Below, one piece after another: positions 50,165-59,424 of a stretch of DNA of 64,000 bases. Within the stretch, counting starts at the first letter, position 1, and each line of letters starts with the position of its first letter. Position numbers and translations under genes: made by a program. A model generated the notes under the pieces. The model did no database searches. It saw only the letters and a program-made list of their open reading frames with translations, and had not been told where the DNA came from. Where the stretch lies: positions 1 to 64,000 of the forward strand of contig NZ_QNVJ01000053.1 of the NCBI RefSeq assembly GCF_003350345.1. The letters are read 5' to 3'. Source of the stretch: Alkalilacustris brevis (GTDB taxonomy: Bacteria > Pseudomonadota > Alphaproteobacteria > Rhodobacterales > Rhodobacteraceae).

Positions 50165-51364
50165 TTGACTTCCGACAAACCGCTGCAAGGGGTTCGCGTT
50201 CTGGACCTGACCAATATGCTTTCAGGGCCTCTGGCCTGTCACCAGCTTGCCAGCATGGGCGCCGAGGTGATCAAGATCGAACCGGTCGGGCGTGGCGATC
50301 TGGCCCGCCAGCTTGGCGAGGTTCCGGCGCAGAATGCGCAGGGCATGGGCGCTTCGTTTCTGGCGCAGAACGCGGGCAAGCAATCGGTTTCCTTGAACCT
50401 AAAGGACCCGCGCGGGGCTGATATCCTGCGAAGGCTTGTGCGCGGCGCCGATGTGCTGGCGGAAAATTTCCGGCCCGGGGTGATGGCGCGCCTGGGGCTG
50501 GATTATCCGGCGCTCAAATCCGAAAACCCGTCGGTGATCTATTGCGCGATTTCGGGGTTCGGTCAGGATGGTCCGTGGCGGGACCGGCCCGCCTATGACC
50601 ACATCATTCAGGGCGTGGCCGGGGTAATGTCGGTGACTGGCGAAGGCCCCGATCGCCCCTTGCGCGTAGGCTATCCCGTGGCCGATTCCATTGGCGGGCT
50701 GACAGCAGCCATGGCAATCTGTGCGGCGTTGAACGCGCCGGAACGCGGCTGCTTTCTGGATGTGTCGATGCTGAATGCGGTGCTGTCGACCATGGGCTGG
50801 GCGGCGTCGAATTACCTGATCGCCGGGGTGGAGCCCGTACCCGTTGGCAACCGCAACGTGACCTCGGCACCGTCGGGAACCTACCAGTGCCGCGCGGGGC
50901 TGATCAACATTACCACCAACAAGCAGGAGCAATGGGAGATTCTGGCCCGGCATCTGGGCCTGGAACGCCTGCTGGAGCGTCCTGAATATGCCACCGGCGA
51001 GGCCCGCAAGACCAACCGCGAGGCTCTGGAAGTGCTGGTGTCGGAGCGGCTGGTTACGCGCGACGCCGTGATCTGGGCCGAAGAACTGTGCGCCCTGGGC
51101 GTGCCGGCAGGCGAGGTTCTGACCATTCCGCAGGTGCTGGCCCATCCGCAGTTCGCCACCCGGGACCAGGTTGCGGAATACCCCGGCGTGCTGGCCGATG
51201 GCGCGCCCTTGCGAGTGCTGCGCCCGGGCTTCATGGTGGATGGACGCACCCCCGATACCCGTACTGCGCCGCCCCGGCTGGGCCAGGACACGGATGCGGT
51301 TCTGGGCGAACTGGGGCTCGATTCCGCGGCGCTGGAGGCGCTGCGCCGCGACGGCGTGATCTGA
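50165..51364 (+). CDS. Second CaiB/BaiF family III CoA-transferase
   Basis: 399 residues from TTG 50165 (GAGGGAGGG upstream; the first ATG lies too far inside). LQGVRVLDLTNMLSGPLACH and GAEVIKIEPVGRGDLAR are the CoA-binding N-terminus; the catalytic Asp is in PAYDHIIQGVAGVM. It is the last gene of the run. It shares only general identity with the enzyme at 45310, so the two probably handle different acids, for example activation versus product release. Confidence 0.9.
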   Translation: MTSDKPLQGVRVLDLTNMLSGPLACHQLASMGAEVIKIEPVGRGDLARQLGEVPAQNAQGMGASFLAQNAGKQSVSLNLKDPRGADILRRLVRGADVLAENFRPGVMARLGLDYPALKSENPSVIYCAISGFGQDGPWRDRPAYDHIIQGVAGVMSVTGEGPDRPLRVGYPVADSIGGLTAAMAICAALNAPERGCFLDVSMLNAVLSTMGWAASNYLIAGVEPVPVGNRNVTSAPSGTYQCRAGLINITTNKQEQWEILARHLGLERLLERPEYATGEARKTNREALEVLVSERLVTRDAVIWAEELCALGVPAGEVLTIPQVLAHPQFATRDQVAEYPGVLADGAPLRVLRPGFMVDGRTPDTRTAPPRLGQDTDAVLGELGLDSAALEALRRDGVI

Positions 51365-51385
51365 CGCAGGAATCGCATGGCCGCT

Positions 51386-51481
51386 GCTCGGCGCGATCCT
51401 TGCCATATGGGTGCGGCTGTCCATGCGCCGATGCGCCTCGGCGACCTGCTCCAGCGGAACGCGCGCTCGATCACCGGGCGC
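51386..51481 (-). pseudogene. Fragment of a duplicated quinone oxidoreductase gene (3' end)
   Basis: Over about 96 bases this stretch closely copies 37585-37681, the 3' end of the quinone oxidoreductase. On the minus strand it reads AEAHRRMDSRTHMARI against AEAHRHMDSGTHMGKI. It has no start, the frame is not continuous, and the upstream two-thirds of the gene are absent. It sits in a 205-base gap after the second CoA-transferase. Confidence 0.8.
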
Positions 51482-51569
51482 CATCGCGGCAGCCTGCGTG
51501 ACGGCGTCGGTGTTCAGGGTGCTGTCGAGGCTTATAGAAGGATCCGGAACAGTGCAGGTTGGCCGGGGC

Positions 51570-52310
51570 TCATGACTGGCTAGTGGCCTCTTGCTTGCGA
51601 TGCTCGGCAAGGCTGCGAAAGGCATCTACGGTGCGCTGGTAGTGCACTGCCAAAAGTTTGCAGCTTTCTTCGGCATCACGGCGCAGAACGGCATCGTGCA
51701 ACTGCCTGTGCTCACGTGCAACATCCTTGTTATAGCGCACGCCAGCCGATGTAACCGCAACCCGGCGATAGCGTTCGCATTTGCTTGCCAGGCGCTGCTG
51801 GGTGCGCAACAGCCAGATCGACGGGCACCCCGACAGAAGCGCGGCGTGAAATTCGGCATTCGCCTTTTCCCAGCGGTCGACTTCGTCAGACGCTCCGGCA
51901 AGCATTTGGGTATCCCATTTCTGCAGGATGTAGCCGGTTGCGACAATTCGGCCTTCCCAATCCTCGTTGCCGTGTTCGATCGAAAGGCGCAATGCGGCCA
52001 GTTCGATCGCAGTGCGCGCGATGTTCAGATCGACGAATTCGTCAACGGTCAGCGGGGCAACCTGGAATCCGCGCCCCCCGCGGGCAATCACGAGATCCTC
52101 GGCCGTCAGACGCTGAAGGGTTTCGCGCAGTGGCGTGGGGCCAACTCCGTAGGCGCGGCTCATCCGGTCGATGCGCAGGTTCTCGCCCGGCTTGCGTTTG
52201 CCCGAGATGATGTCTTCCTTGAGCGCGGCGTATACGGCATCGACAGCCGAAGGGGTCATGTTCGGAGGTGCGGTGTCTTGCGGCATGGTCGCCGGCTTTT
52301 CAACTTTCAT
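51570..52310 (-). CDS. GntR-family transcriptional regulator (FCD type)
   Basis: 246 residues from ATG 52310 (GGAG 9 bases upstream; ATG 52328 and 52325 are alternatives). N-terminal winged helix VYAALKEDIISGKRKPGENL and RAYGVGPTPLRETLQRL; C-terminal FCD helical effector domain (NIARTAIELAALRLSIEH, HRQLHDAVLRRDAEESCK). It lies downstream of the TRAP/DASS transporter genes on the same strand and probably controls them in response to an organic acid. Confidence 0.9.
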   Translation of the reverse strand: MKVEKPATMPQDTAPPNMTPSAVDAVYAALKEDIISGKRKPGENLRIDRMSRAYGVGPTPLRETLQRLTAEDLVIARGGRGFQVAPLTVDEFVDLNIARTAIELAALRLSIEHGNEDWEGRIVATGYILQKWDTQMLAGASDEVDRWEKANAEFHAALLSGCPSIWLLRTQQRLASKCERYRRVAVTSAGVRYNKDVAREHRQLHDAVLRRDAEESCKLLAVHYQRTVDAFRSLAEHRKQEATSQS

Positions 52311-52328
52311 CGCCTTATGCTCCATCAT

Positions 52329-52673
52329 CCAATCCGTGTAATGCCCCTGACCAGCGCGAAACAGGGGTGTGTTCTGCAGACGATCCGGGGGATTCGACCG
52401 CGCAAGGGGCGCGCGATACATTTGACCCGCTCCCCCGATGCATCCGCAATAGCCGCCACTGACAGTGATACCACCGGTCCTGCCGCGAAGATTGCAAAGG
52501 ACTATCATATCGAGATATGTGGCGCATACGCGCTTGGCAAGGCAGGGCGCCCCGACGCGCGAAGGCAACGGGCCCTGGCGCGCGCGTCAACTGCAGGCCG
52601 GTCCCCGGCACTGTCCTTTCCTTCCGGGATCGCGACTGCGGCCGGAGTTTCGCGCAACGGGACTGGAGCGTGC
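52329..52673. other. Intergenic, with a perfect palindrome
   Basis: About 345 bases between the DASS transporter and the GntR gene, both on the minus strand. The only marked feature is CATATC-GA-GATATG at 52506-52519, a 14-base palindrome that could be an operator for the GntR protein. No gene seen. Confidence 0.35.
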
Positions 52674-54092
52674 TCAGTACCATCCCAGGACCTGCCACCA
52701 AAAATGTGCCGCGATGAGCGTGACAGGCGTCGTGACAGCCGCCAGCCAGAGCAGAACGCGCGTTGCGTCCCGCATCGAAATCCCTGTCATGGCCAGCGCC
52801 AGCATCAGCGGCGGCAACTGATAGGGCAACAGCGGGGTCGCATAGCCAAGAACCTGGCTCATCCCGACAGCTTCAATCGTCCAGCCGGTCGAGATGGCGA
52901 TATCAGCAAAGAAGGGCGCGGTCATCGCTGGGGCGACAGGCATGGTCGTGGCCAGCGATGTGAGTGTCGCGACCGCCGTCAGTAAAAGCAGGCGCATGAG
53001 ATTGCCGGTGTCCGCCAGCGGAAGGTTGCTCACGATCAGGCGCGACAGCGCCTCGCCCGCGCCCGAATGCGTCATCACCGCGCCAATTCCCAGAACCGCA
53101 CCGATGTATAGCAGCATGGGGAAGATCGAATGCAGGGGCATTTCCTTGAAATCGATTATGCCCATGAAAGGCATCAGGCACAGAATGGCCGCGCCGAGGC
53201 CCACCCAGGCCGGGGATATACCGTGCAGGAAATCGACGCTCCACAGCGCCAGCGTCGCGACCAGGACAAACAGCAGGCGCTGCCCGGATCCTGAAAGCGG
53301 CTCGATGTGCCCTTCGTCGTGCTGGGTTGCGGGGGCCGGGGCTTCTCTGAACAGGGCGTTGACGATCAGAACCAGCGCAACGCCCTTGACCAGCCCGATC
53401 ACCGGGAAATGCAGCACAAGATAGGCGCCGAAAGTGGGTGTGATGCCGTAGATCGACTCAAGTGAACCGGCAAGAACGATATTGGGAAGGTTGGCGGGCA
53501 GGAAGGTGATCGGCACGATATAGGTTCCGACCGCCGCGGCCAGAACCAGGCCCGTCCGCCCCTTGCCGCCCGATTGATAGCCGAACTGATCGCACAAGGC
53601 GATCACCAACGGCAGCAGGATCGCCACGCGCCCAAGGGTGGACGGCAGAATGAGAGCCAGCCCCGCCGAGAAGGTCACGACGATGGCCACGCGCATCCCA
53701 TAGCCTGTAGAGGCAAAGATGCCCCCGACCGAGTGCGCGGCCAGCCAGTCGGAAAGCCCGGTCCGCGTGGCGCTTGCGCTCAGTACCGCGCCCGCAAATA
53801 TGAGCCAGAACGCCGTTGTCGTGAAACCCGAGAAAACGACCGCCGGTTCAAGCTGAAGCAGCAGCGTCGCTCCGAGCAGGAACAGCAGCCCGGTAAGCGC
53901 TTCGGACAGGACCCCCAGCCCCCAGAAACCGATCGCCATCAGGACCAGCGCGATGCTGTTCGCCATTACTGCGGGGGTGTCGCCGCTGTGCAGCCATATG
54001 GCCAGCCCCGCACAGACGAGCACCACCACAAGGGCGCGCCGACCGGCGCTGCCGAATGTCCGGCCGGCCATGAGATTGCTGTTCCAGTTCAT
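52674..54092 (-). CDS. DASS/SLC13-family anion transporter
   Basis: 472 residues from ATG 54092, about 11-12 membrane helices. GFTTTAFWLIFAGAVLSASAT and the later VPITFLPANLPNIVLAG (SNT-like motif region of the family) and LYIGAVLGIGAVMTHSG mark two inverted repeats. Members bring in dicarboxylates, citrate or sulfate with Na+. It is 97 bases downstream of the TRAP permease, so the cell encodes two different carboxylate importers in one run. Specificity unknown. Confidence 0.8.
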   Translation of the reverse strand: MNWNSNLMAGRTFGSAGRRALVVVLVCAGLAIWLHSGDTPAVMANSIALVLMAIGFWGLGVLSEALTGLLFLLGATLLLQLEPAVVFSGFTTTAFWLIFAGAVLSASATRTGLSDWLAAHSVGGIFASTGYGMRVAIVVTFSAGLALILPSTLGRVAILLPLVIALCDQFGYQSGGKGRTGLVLAAAVGTYIVPITFLPANLPNIVLAGSLESIYGITPTFGAYLVLHFPVIGLVKGVALVLIVNALFREAPAPATQHDEGHIEPLSGSGQRLLFVLVATLALWSVDFLHGISPAWVGLGAAILCLMPFMGIIDFKEMPLHSIFPMLLYIGAVLGIGAVMTHSGAGEALSRLIVSNLPLADTGNLMRLLLLTAVATLTSLATTMPVAPAMTAPFFADIAISTGWTIEAVGMSQVLGYATPLLPYQLPPLMLALAMTGISMRDATRVLLWLAAVTTPVTLIAAHFWWQVLGWY

Positions 54093-54188
54093 CCTTTCCC
54101 CCCGGTCGGGCAGGCGATTACCCCGCAGGCCAGAAACCGCGCCGCGCCGCAATCTGCGCGCATGACCCCAGTCGTTCAACCGTGCCTG

Positions 54189-55508
54189 CTACAACAGGCT
54201 CGGCAGATAAAGAACCAGCGACGGAAACACATACATCACGACGATGAGTATTGCATCGCATCCCAGATAAGGCGCCGCGGCGATGGCGACCTTTCGCAGG
54301 GTCGTGCCCTTTGGTGCGACCCCGAGCATCACATAAAGCAACAACCCGAAGGGTGGTGTCGTCTGGCTCATTTCAAGGCAGATCAGAACGAAAAGGCCAA
54401 ACCACAGCGGGTTGATTCCAAGTGTCTGCGCCAGCGGAAAGAAGATCGGGGTGGTAATCAGGATCATCGAGACCGGATCCATGAACATCCCGAGAAACAG
54501 CAGCGCGATGAACATGAACAGGAGCACGGTCACGGTGTTCACATCAAACGATGCCGCAAAGCGCAGCATCCCCGAACTTGCCCCCGAATAGGCCAGAAGC
54601 TGGCTGAAGATGCTGGAATTCAGGATGATGAAGAACACCATGCCGCCGATCTTCACAGTCGAAAGCAGGGCATCGTGCAGCGCCCTGTATGACAGCACCC
54701 GGAATGCCGCCATCAGGATCAGAATGGAGAGCACCCCGAAAGCGGCCGACTCGGTCGGGGTGGCGATCCCCAGCAGGATCAACCCTACCACCATGAACAC
54801 CACGAACCCCATGGGCACGAGATTGACCAGGGCGGCCCAGAGCTTTTCACTGAGTGGAACGGGTGCGACCTCGTATTGCGGTGCATAGGAGGGATTGCGC
54901 CAGACCTGCCCGACGATGACAAGCGTATAGAGCAGCCCGAGCACCAGCCCGGGCAAGATGCCCGCAATCAGGAAGCGCCCCACGTCCAGCCCGGCCACTG
55001 TTGCCAGCAAGACGCCCAGCGTCGAGGGGGGAATGATCATGGCCAGTCCGCCGGTGCCCAGGATCGGCCCCAGTGACATCCGCCAGTGATAGCCGCGGCG
55101 CTCCATCTCGGGCACCATCATCGACCCCAGCATCGCGGTGTTTGCCATGCTCGACCCGGTAAGCGTCGAGAACAGCGCGCCGCCGCCCACGGTCAGAAAG
55201 CACAGCCGCCCTGGAATACGTCCGAGCAGCAGATCGAGTGTGGTGAAGACCCGCTGCGCGATGCCTGAATAGAAAAACAGCGCCCCCATCAGGATGAAGA
55301 AAGGCACCGGCGCAAGCTGAAAGCGGGTGATCAGCGAGGTCGAATTGTCGACCACCTGATAGAATGCGAAAGTGTCGCCCATGAAAAGATAGGCGCAAAG
55401 CAGGTTCGCCGCCATGAAGGCGATGGCCACCGGGACGCCCAGCATCATCTGGCCCACCACCAGCGATATCAGCAGGCCGAGCGCGAAATACCATTCCAGA
55501 ATCATCAC
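54189..55508 (-). CDS. dctM: TRAP transporter large permease (DctM)
   Basis: 439 residues, about 12 helices. FSTLTGSSMANTAMLGSMMVPEM and GTGGLAMIIPPSTLGVLLATVAG are the conserved first core loop; MDPVSMILITTPIFFPLAQTL and LEMSQTTPPFGLLLYVM the second. Start ATG 55508 overlaps the DctQ stop. Works with DctP and DctQ upstream. Confidence 0.95.
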   Translation of the reverse strand: MMILEWYFALGLLISLVVGQMMLGVPVAIAFMAANLLCAYLFMGDTFAFYQVVDNSTSLITRFQLAPVPFFILMGALFFYSGIAQRVFTTLDLLLGRIPGRLCFLTVGGGALFSTLTGSSMANTAMLGSMMVPEMERRGYHWRMSLGPILGTGGLAMIIPPSTLGVLLATVAGLDVGRFLIAGILPGLVLGLLYTLVIVGQVWRNPSYAPQYEVAPVPLSEKLWAALVNLVPMGFVVFMVVGLILLGIATPTESAAFGVLSILILMAAFRVLSYRALHDALLSTVKIGGMVFFIILNSSIFSQLLAYSGASSGMLRFAASFDVNTVTVLLFMFIALLFLGMFMDPVSMILITTPIFFPLAQTLGINPLWFGLFVLICLEMSQTTPPFGLLLYVMLGVAPKGTTLRKVAIAAAPYLGCDAILIVVMYVFPSLVLYLPSLL

Positions 55509-56017
55509 AGGCCCTCGCTCGAATCCCGGGTGTCATAAAGGCTGCGCGAGGTCAGCAGATAGCGCGCGAACTCTATCAGCAGCAGCCCGAAACACAGTGG
55601 AAACGCCGCGTAGAGCAGCCAGTAGGGCAAGTCGACCGAGCGCTCATCGAAGGTTCCGCGCGCGATCGCGTCACGCATGATCTGCACGCTGACCACCACG
55701 AAGATCCCGGAGACCGCGATCCCGATCAGGTAGATCACCGATTCAAGCAGGCGCCTGGGCAGGCCGGACAGGTTCTTGATGACCATGTCCACCATCACGT
55801 GCCCGCGGTTGTGCAGAAGGTATGGCGCACTCAACAGCGTGAAGTAGAGCAGGATGTATTCAACGGCAGCAATCGTGGCCTGAAACGACCCATACCCCAT
55901 TGCGCGCGAGGCGACATTTGCAATGACCAGCCCGATGGACACGACGACAAGCAGTGCGGCAAGGGCCGCAAGCCCGTTTATGAGGCCCGCATAGGCGCGG
56001 CCGAGGATAGCCAGCAT
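55505..56017 (-). CDS. dctQ: TRAP transporter small permease (DctQ)
   Basis: 170 residues from ATG 56017, four membrane helices; AVEYILLYFTLLSAPYLLHNRGHVM is the typical DctQ loop with the conserved HVMVD motif. Alternative start ATG 56065 has no better site. Lies between dctP and dctM, overlapping dctM. Confidence 0.92.
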   Translation of the reverse strand: MLAILGRAYAGLINGLAALAALLVVVSIGLVIANVASRAMGYGSFQATIAAVEYILLYFTLLSAPYLLHNRGHVMVDMVIKNLSGLPRRLLESVIYLIGIAVSGIFVVVSVQIMRDAIARGTFDERSVDLPYWLLYAAFPLCFGLLLIEFARYLLTSRSLYDTRDSSEGL

Positions 56018-56095
56018 GATCAAACCGTCCGGTTGATGAACAGATACGCAAAGGGCGCGCGCCACATGGCGCGCGCCCCGGAACGGTTTCCGTGA

Positions 56096-57076
56096 TCAGT
56101 CGGCCCTGTAGATCAGTGCCCGCATTTCCTCGGTGGTTTCATCGCCCACATTGCCGCGCACGTTGTCCCACATCGCCTCGAATGCGACCGACAGGTAGCG
56201 ATCTGCCGCTTCGCCTTCCATGCGGACGGCCTGCACTCCGGCGGCATCGGCCGCGGCGACGTCGGCCTCGCCCATCTCGTTCATTTCCACGATCGACGCC
56301 TGCTCATACTCAAGCGCGATGCGGCTGAGCTGCTCGCGGGCTTCGTCGCTGAGGCTTTCCCACTTGTCCTGGTTGACCAGGACGACATTGGCCAGGTGGT
56401 AGAACGGCGGCTCGACCCGATAGTTGACGGATTCCTGAAGCCCGATCGATTCGAGTCCGACGGTCGGCCAGCCGAAACCATCGATCACCCCGCGGTCAAG
56501 CCCCTGTGGGACATCACCGGCCGGAATGGCAACGGGCGAGCCGTTCAGCGCCTCGATGATCGGACGATAGGCCCCGGTCGAACGCATGGACAGGCCCGTC
56601 AGATCGACCACGCCATCGTCGTCTAGTGCCGGCTCGGATGTCAGGTAGAGGTAATAGCCGGCGCTGGTTTCGCTCCAGGCCAGGAAGTGCCCGTTCGCTT
56701 TTTCGCGAAAGATGCCGGCGTAATGGTCGAAGGCACCGTTCGAGCGCAATTCATCGATGCCGACATTCTGCAGCATCATCGACTGGGCCTCGGGCACCTG
56801 ACCGGTCATGAAGGCAGCCGGGGTCCACAGGATATCAAGCAGGCCGCGTTCCAGCGCCTGCACCGCGCGGTCCTGGGGGTTCACCTCGGGCCCGCCAAGC
56901 AGGTTGATCTGAACCGTGCCGTCGGCATTTACCACATCAATGAAGTGCTTGATGAAGCTCTGTGACAGCGTGTGCTGCGTCGGCAAGGTCGTCTGCGCGC
57001 GCAGAACTTCCTGCGCGGATGCCGGAAACGCTGCAACGGCCGCCGCGAAGGCAATGGCGTAAATCGGTCGTGTCAT
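56096..57076 (-). CDS. dctP: TRAP transporter solute-binding protein (DctP)
   Basis: 326 residues. Signal peptide MTRPIYAIAFAAAVAAFPASA. DctP fold: LLGGPEVNPQDRAVQALERG, TSEPALDDDGVVDLTGLSMR, with the conserved Arg in LSMRSTGAYRP and GFGWPTVGLESIG. Binds an organic acid in the periplasm. GGGAGGG upstream. An inverted repeat in its 5' region may be the GntR operator. Confidence 0.92.
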   Translation of the reverse strand: MTRPIYAIAFAAAVAAFPASAQEVLRAQTTLPTQHTLSQSFIKHFIDVVNADGTVQINLLGGPEVNPQDRAVQALERGLLDILWTPAAFMTGQVPEAQSMMLQNVGIDELRSNGAFDHYAGIFREKANGHFLAWSETSAGYYLYLTSEPALDDDGVVDLTGLSMRSTGAYRPIIEALNGSPVAIPAGDVPQGLDRGVIDGFGWPTVGLESIGLQESVNYRVEPPFYHLANVVLVNQDKWESLSDEAREQLSRIALEYEQASIVEMNEMGEADVAAADAAGVQAVRMEGEAADRYLSVAFEAMWDNVRGNVGDETTEEMRALIYRAD

Positions 57077-57104
57077 TTGTGAATTTCCCTCCCTTTCATT
57101 CTTG

Positions 57105-57123
57105 TTACAGGTTTTCCCTGTAA
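57105..57123. promoter_or_regulatory. Candidate operator upstream of the dctPQM operon
   Basis: TTACAGG (57105-57111), spacer of 5, CCTGTAA (57117-57123): a perfect 7-base inverted repeat 29 bases before the dctP start. On the minus strand a TTGACA box lies further upstream. Position and size fit a dimeric regulator such as the GntR protein at 51570, by inference. Confidence 0.45.
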
Positions 57124-57261
57124 TCTAGAGTATAATTTTTTATCGATGATATTGTTTTCTGTCAAGCTTTCTGCCCCTTGCTCGACAGGATGTCTGCCCC
57201 GCTGCCGCCTGCGCTGGAGGTATGGATTTCTTCGCGCACCGTCGTGCCCCGCTGCTGGCGA

Positions 57262-58338
57262 TCACTGCGCGCGGGGCGGGGCGCCCAGCTTCTCGGCAAG
57301 CCAGTCGGCCATGAGCGGGCGGACCCTGTAGGGGATATTGTCACACACGTGATTACCTTCGGCGAAGATCGCGAGATCGGCCTTTCCGCCCAGCTCGGCC
57401 GCCATCCTGTGGCTGTCTTCGACCGGGCAGACATTATCCTGTCCGCTATGCACGATCAGCACCGGGCAGGAGACCGCGCCCAGCACCCCCTCGAGTGTAT
57501 AATGCGCTGCCAGTGCAGCGGCCTCGTCGGGGTCACGCGCGCCGAAAGCATGGCCGAGCGATTCTGTCGTGCCGCGGGGCATACGCGGCCATGCTGGCCC
57601 CATCGCGTAGAATCCGCCGATGCTGACACAGGCGCGAAGGCGCGGGTCGGTCGCCCCGCGCAACGCGCAATAGGCGCCAAGGCTGCGCCCCCAAATGCCG
57701 ATCCGTTCCGGGGCGATGGCAGGGTGCCGCGCGATCCGGTCGATCACTGCCGCAATCGGACGCTCGAAATCGGGGCGCAGCTTCATGGCGTCCCATGTCA
57801 GCCCCTGTCCCGGCCCGTCATAGCTGAAGGTCGCCAGGCCGCGGCGCAGAAACTCGTTCTCGAGCGTGTGAAACTCTTCCTTGGTCGAGTCGGCCCCTGG
57901 ATTGAGCAAGACGCATGGCGCCGGGCCTGGCGCCCCTTGCGGGATGCGCAGGTTGCCTTGAAAATGGATCCCCTCGAACGGAATGGCGATTTCCTCGGCC
58001 GGGGGGGAAAGCCAGCGGGCGGCCCGCCGATGGGCATCGGCCTGCAACTGCTGCAGCCGCCGCTTGCGCGCCAGATCGTCGAAAAGCACGAACTGCGCAA
58101 AGTGGTAATACAGCGCCGCTGCCTGAAACGCCGCCCCCGCCGAGACATGCCGCCCCGCCTCCATTGCGGCCAGGCCGTGGGTTTCGCGTTCGCGCGCCAA
58201 TCGCTCCCATTCACCGGGCCAGTCAGCTATTCGCGTGATACGCGCCAGAAGCATCTGGACATCGTTGTAATCTACGCCTGCCGCGAATAGGCGTGGCAGC
58301 CTGTCCCGCAGGGTTTCGGCAAGCATCTCGTCTGCCAT
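57262..58338 (-). CDS. Alpha/beta hydrolase of the 2,6-dihydroxypseudooxynicotine hydrolase (C-C hydrolase) type
   Basis: 358 residues from ATG 58338 (CAGGAG upstream). N-terminal helical cap (AGVDYNDVQMLLARITRIADW ... LYYHFAQFVLFDD) precedes the hydrolase core: LLNPGADSTKEEFH (oxyanion), GIWGRSLGAY (nucleophile Ser), VHSGQDNVCP (Asp) and EGNHVCDN (His). The cap with VSAGAAFQAAALYYHF is typical of DHPON-like hydrolases that cleave C-C bonds of beta-diketones. Divergent from the fumarylacetoacetase-family gene, which fits a shared pathway. Substrate inferred from family only. Confidence 0.8.
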   Translation of the reverse strand: MADEMLAETLRDRLPRLFAAGVDYNDVQMLLARITRIADWPGEWERLARERETHGLAAMEAGRHVSAGAAFQAAALYYHFAQFVLFDDLARKRRLQQLQADAHRRAARWLSPPAEEIAIPFEGIHFQGNLRIPQGAPGPAPCVLLNPGADSTKEEFHTLENEFLRRGLATFSYDGPGQGLTWDAMKLRPDFERPIAAVIDRIARHPAIAPERIGIWGRSLGAYCALRGATDPRLRACVSIGGFYAMGPAWPRMPRGTTESLGHAFGARDPDEAAALAAHYTLEGVLGAVSCPVLIVHSGQDNVCPVEDSHRMAAELGGKADLAIFAEGNHVCDNIPYRVRPLMADWLAEKLGAPPRAQ

Positions 58339-58533
58339 GGTTTTCTCCTGACGGGTTTGGGCTGTCCGGCAAAAAGTATAGTAAGCAAAGTTTCCTAGGT
58401 TTACATGATAATCAACGATGAAATATGGTCGCAACGAATGTTGGCCAGGGGTCCGCGCGGCTGCGGCCTTGGATGCGGGCAGCCGTCTTGAAGCTGGGCG
58501 CAGGGCCCTGAATGCACGGATGAGGATACAGGT
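58339..58533. promoter_or_regulatory. Divergent promoter region, hydrolase / FAH genes
   Basis: 195 bases, the left half AT-rich (58370-58430). It must contain both promoters. No clear inverted repeat was seen. Confidence 0.45.
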
Positions 58534-59379
58534 ATGAAGCTTTTTCGCTGGGGCCCCGCGGGGCAGGAGAGACCCGGAATGCTCGACGCCGAGGGGCGCG
58601 CGCGCGATCTGACGGGCCTGGTGCCAGATATTGCCGGGCAGGTGCTTTCCGATGTCGGCCTGGACATGCTGCGCGGCATCGATCCGGCGGCGCTGCCCGC
58701 GCTGCCCGAGGGCGCACGCCTTGGCCCCTGTGTCGGCGGAACGGGCAAGATCATCTGCATCGGGCTGAACTATTCGGATCACGCGGCGGAAACCGGCGCC
58801 CAGGTGCCGCCCGAGCCGATCACCTTTCTCAAGGCGACCTCGGCACTGTCCGGCCCGAATGATCCGATCATCGTGCCGAAAGGGTCTGAAAAGACCGACT
58901 GGGAGGTAGAGCTGGCCATCATCATCGGGCAAAGGGCCCGCCACGTCGAAGAGGCCGGGTCGCTGGCCCATGTCGCGGGCTATGCCGTGGCCAATGATGT
59001 GAGCGAACGGGCCTGGCAGATGGAACATTCCGGCCAGTGGACAAAGGGCAAGAGCGCCGACAGCTTCGGCCCGGTCGGCCCCTGGCTCGTTACCCGTGAC
59101 GAGGTGGCCGACCCGCAGGCACTGAACCTGTGGCTGACCGTCAATGGCAAGACGATGCAGAACGGATCGACCGCGACGATGGTGTATGGGGTGCAGCACC
59201 TGGTCAGTTACCTCAGCCGGTTCTTCACCCTGCATCCCGGCGACATCATCATGACCGGCACGCCGCCGGGTGTCGGCCTTGGCATGAAGCCGCCCCGCTA
59301 TCTTGCGCCCGGCGATGTGGTTGAACTCGGCATCGACGGCCTGGGCGGCCAGCGCCAGGAAGTTGTCGCCGAAGGTTAA
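58534..59379 (+). CDS. Fumarylacetoacetate hydrolase-family protein
   Basis: 281 residues. KIICIGLNYSDHAAETGAQV is the FAH catalytic-domain start; DWEVELAIIIGQRAR gives two metal-binding Glu; KSADSFGPVGPWLVTRDEV and GDIIMTGTPPGVGLG are the usual loops. Family members hydrolyse C-C bonds of 3-acylpyruvates or act as hydratase/isomerase (2-oxo-acid). With the C-C hydrolase next door it supports cleavage of a ring-derived oxo acid. Start ATG 58534. Confidence 0.9.
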   Translation: MKLFRWGPAGQERPGMLDAEGRARDLTGLVPDIAGQVLSDVGLDMLRGIDPAALPALPEGARLGPCVGGTGKIICIGLNYSDHAAETGAQVPPEPITFLKATSALSGPNDPIIVPKGSEKTDWEVELAIIIGQRARHVEEAGSLAHVAGYAVANDVSERAWQMEHSGQWTKGKSADSFGPVGPWLVTRDEVADPQALNLWLTVNGKTMQNGSTATMVYGVQHLVSYLSRFFTLHPGDIIMTGTPPGVGLGMKPPRYLAPGDVVELGIDGLGGQRQEVVAEG

Positions 59380-59424
59380 GCCCGGCACGCCTGCGCAGAT
59401 CACGTGAAAGAGGCCGGAAACGTC

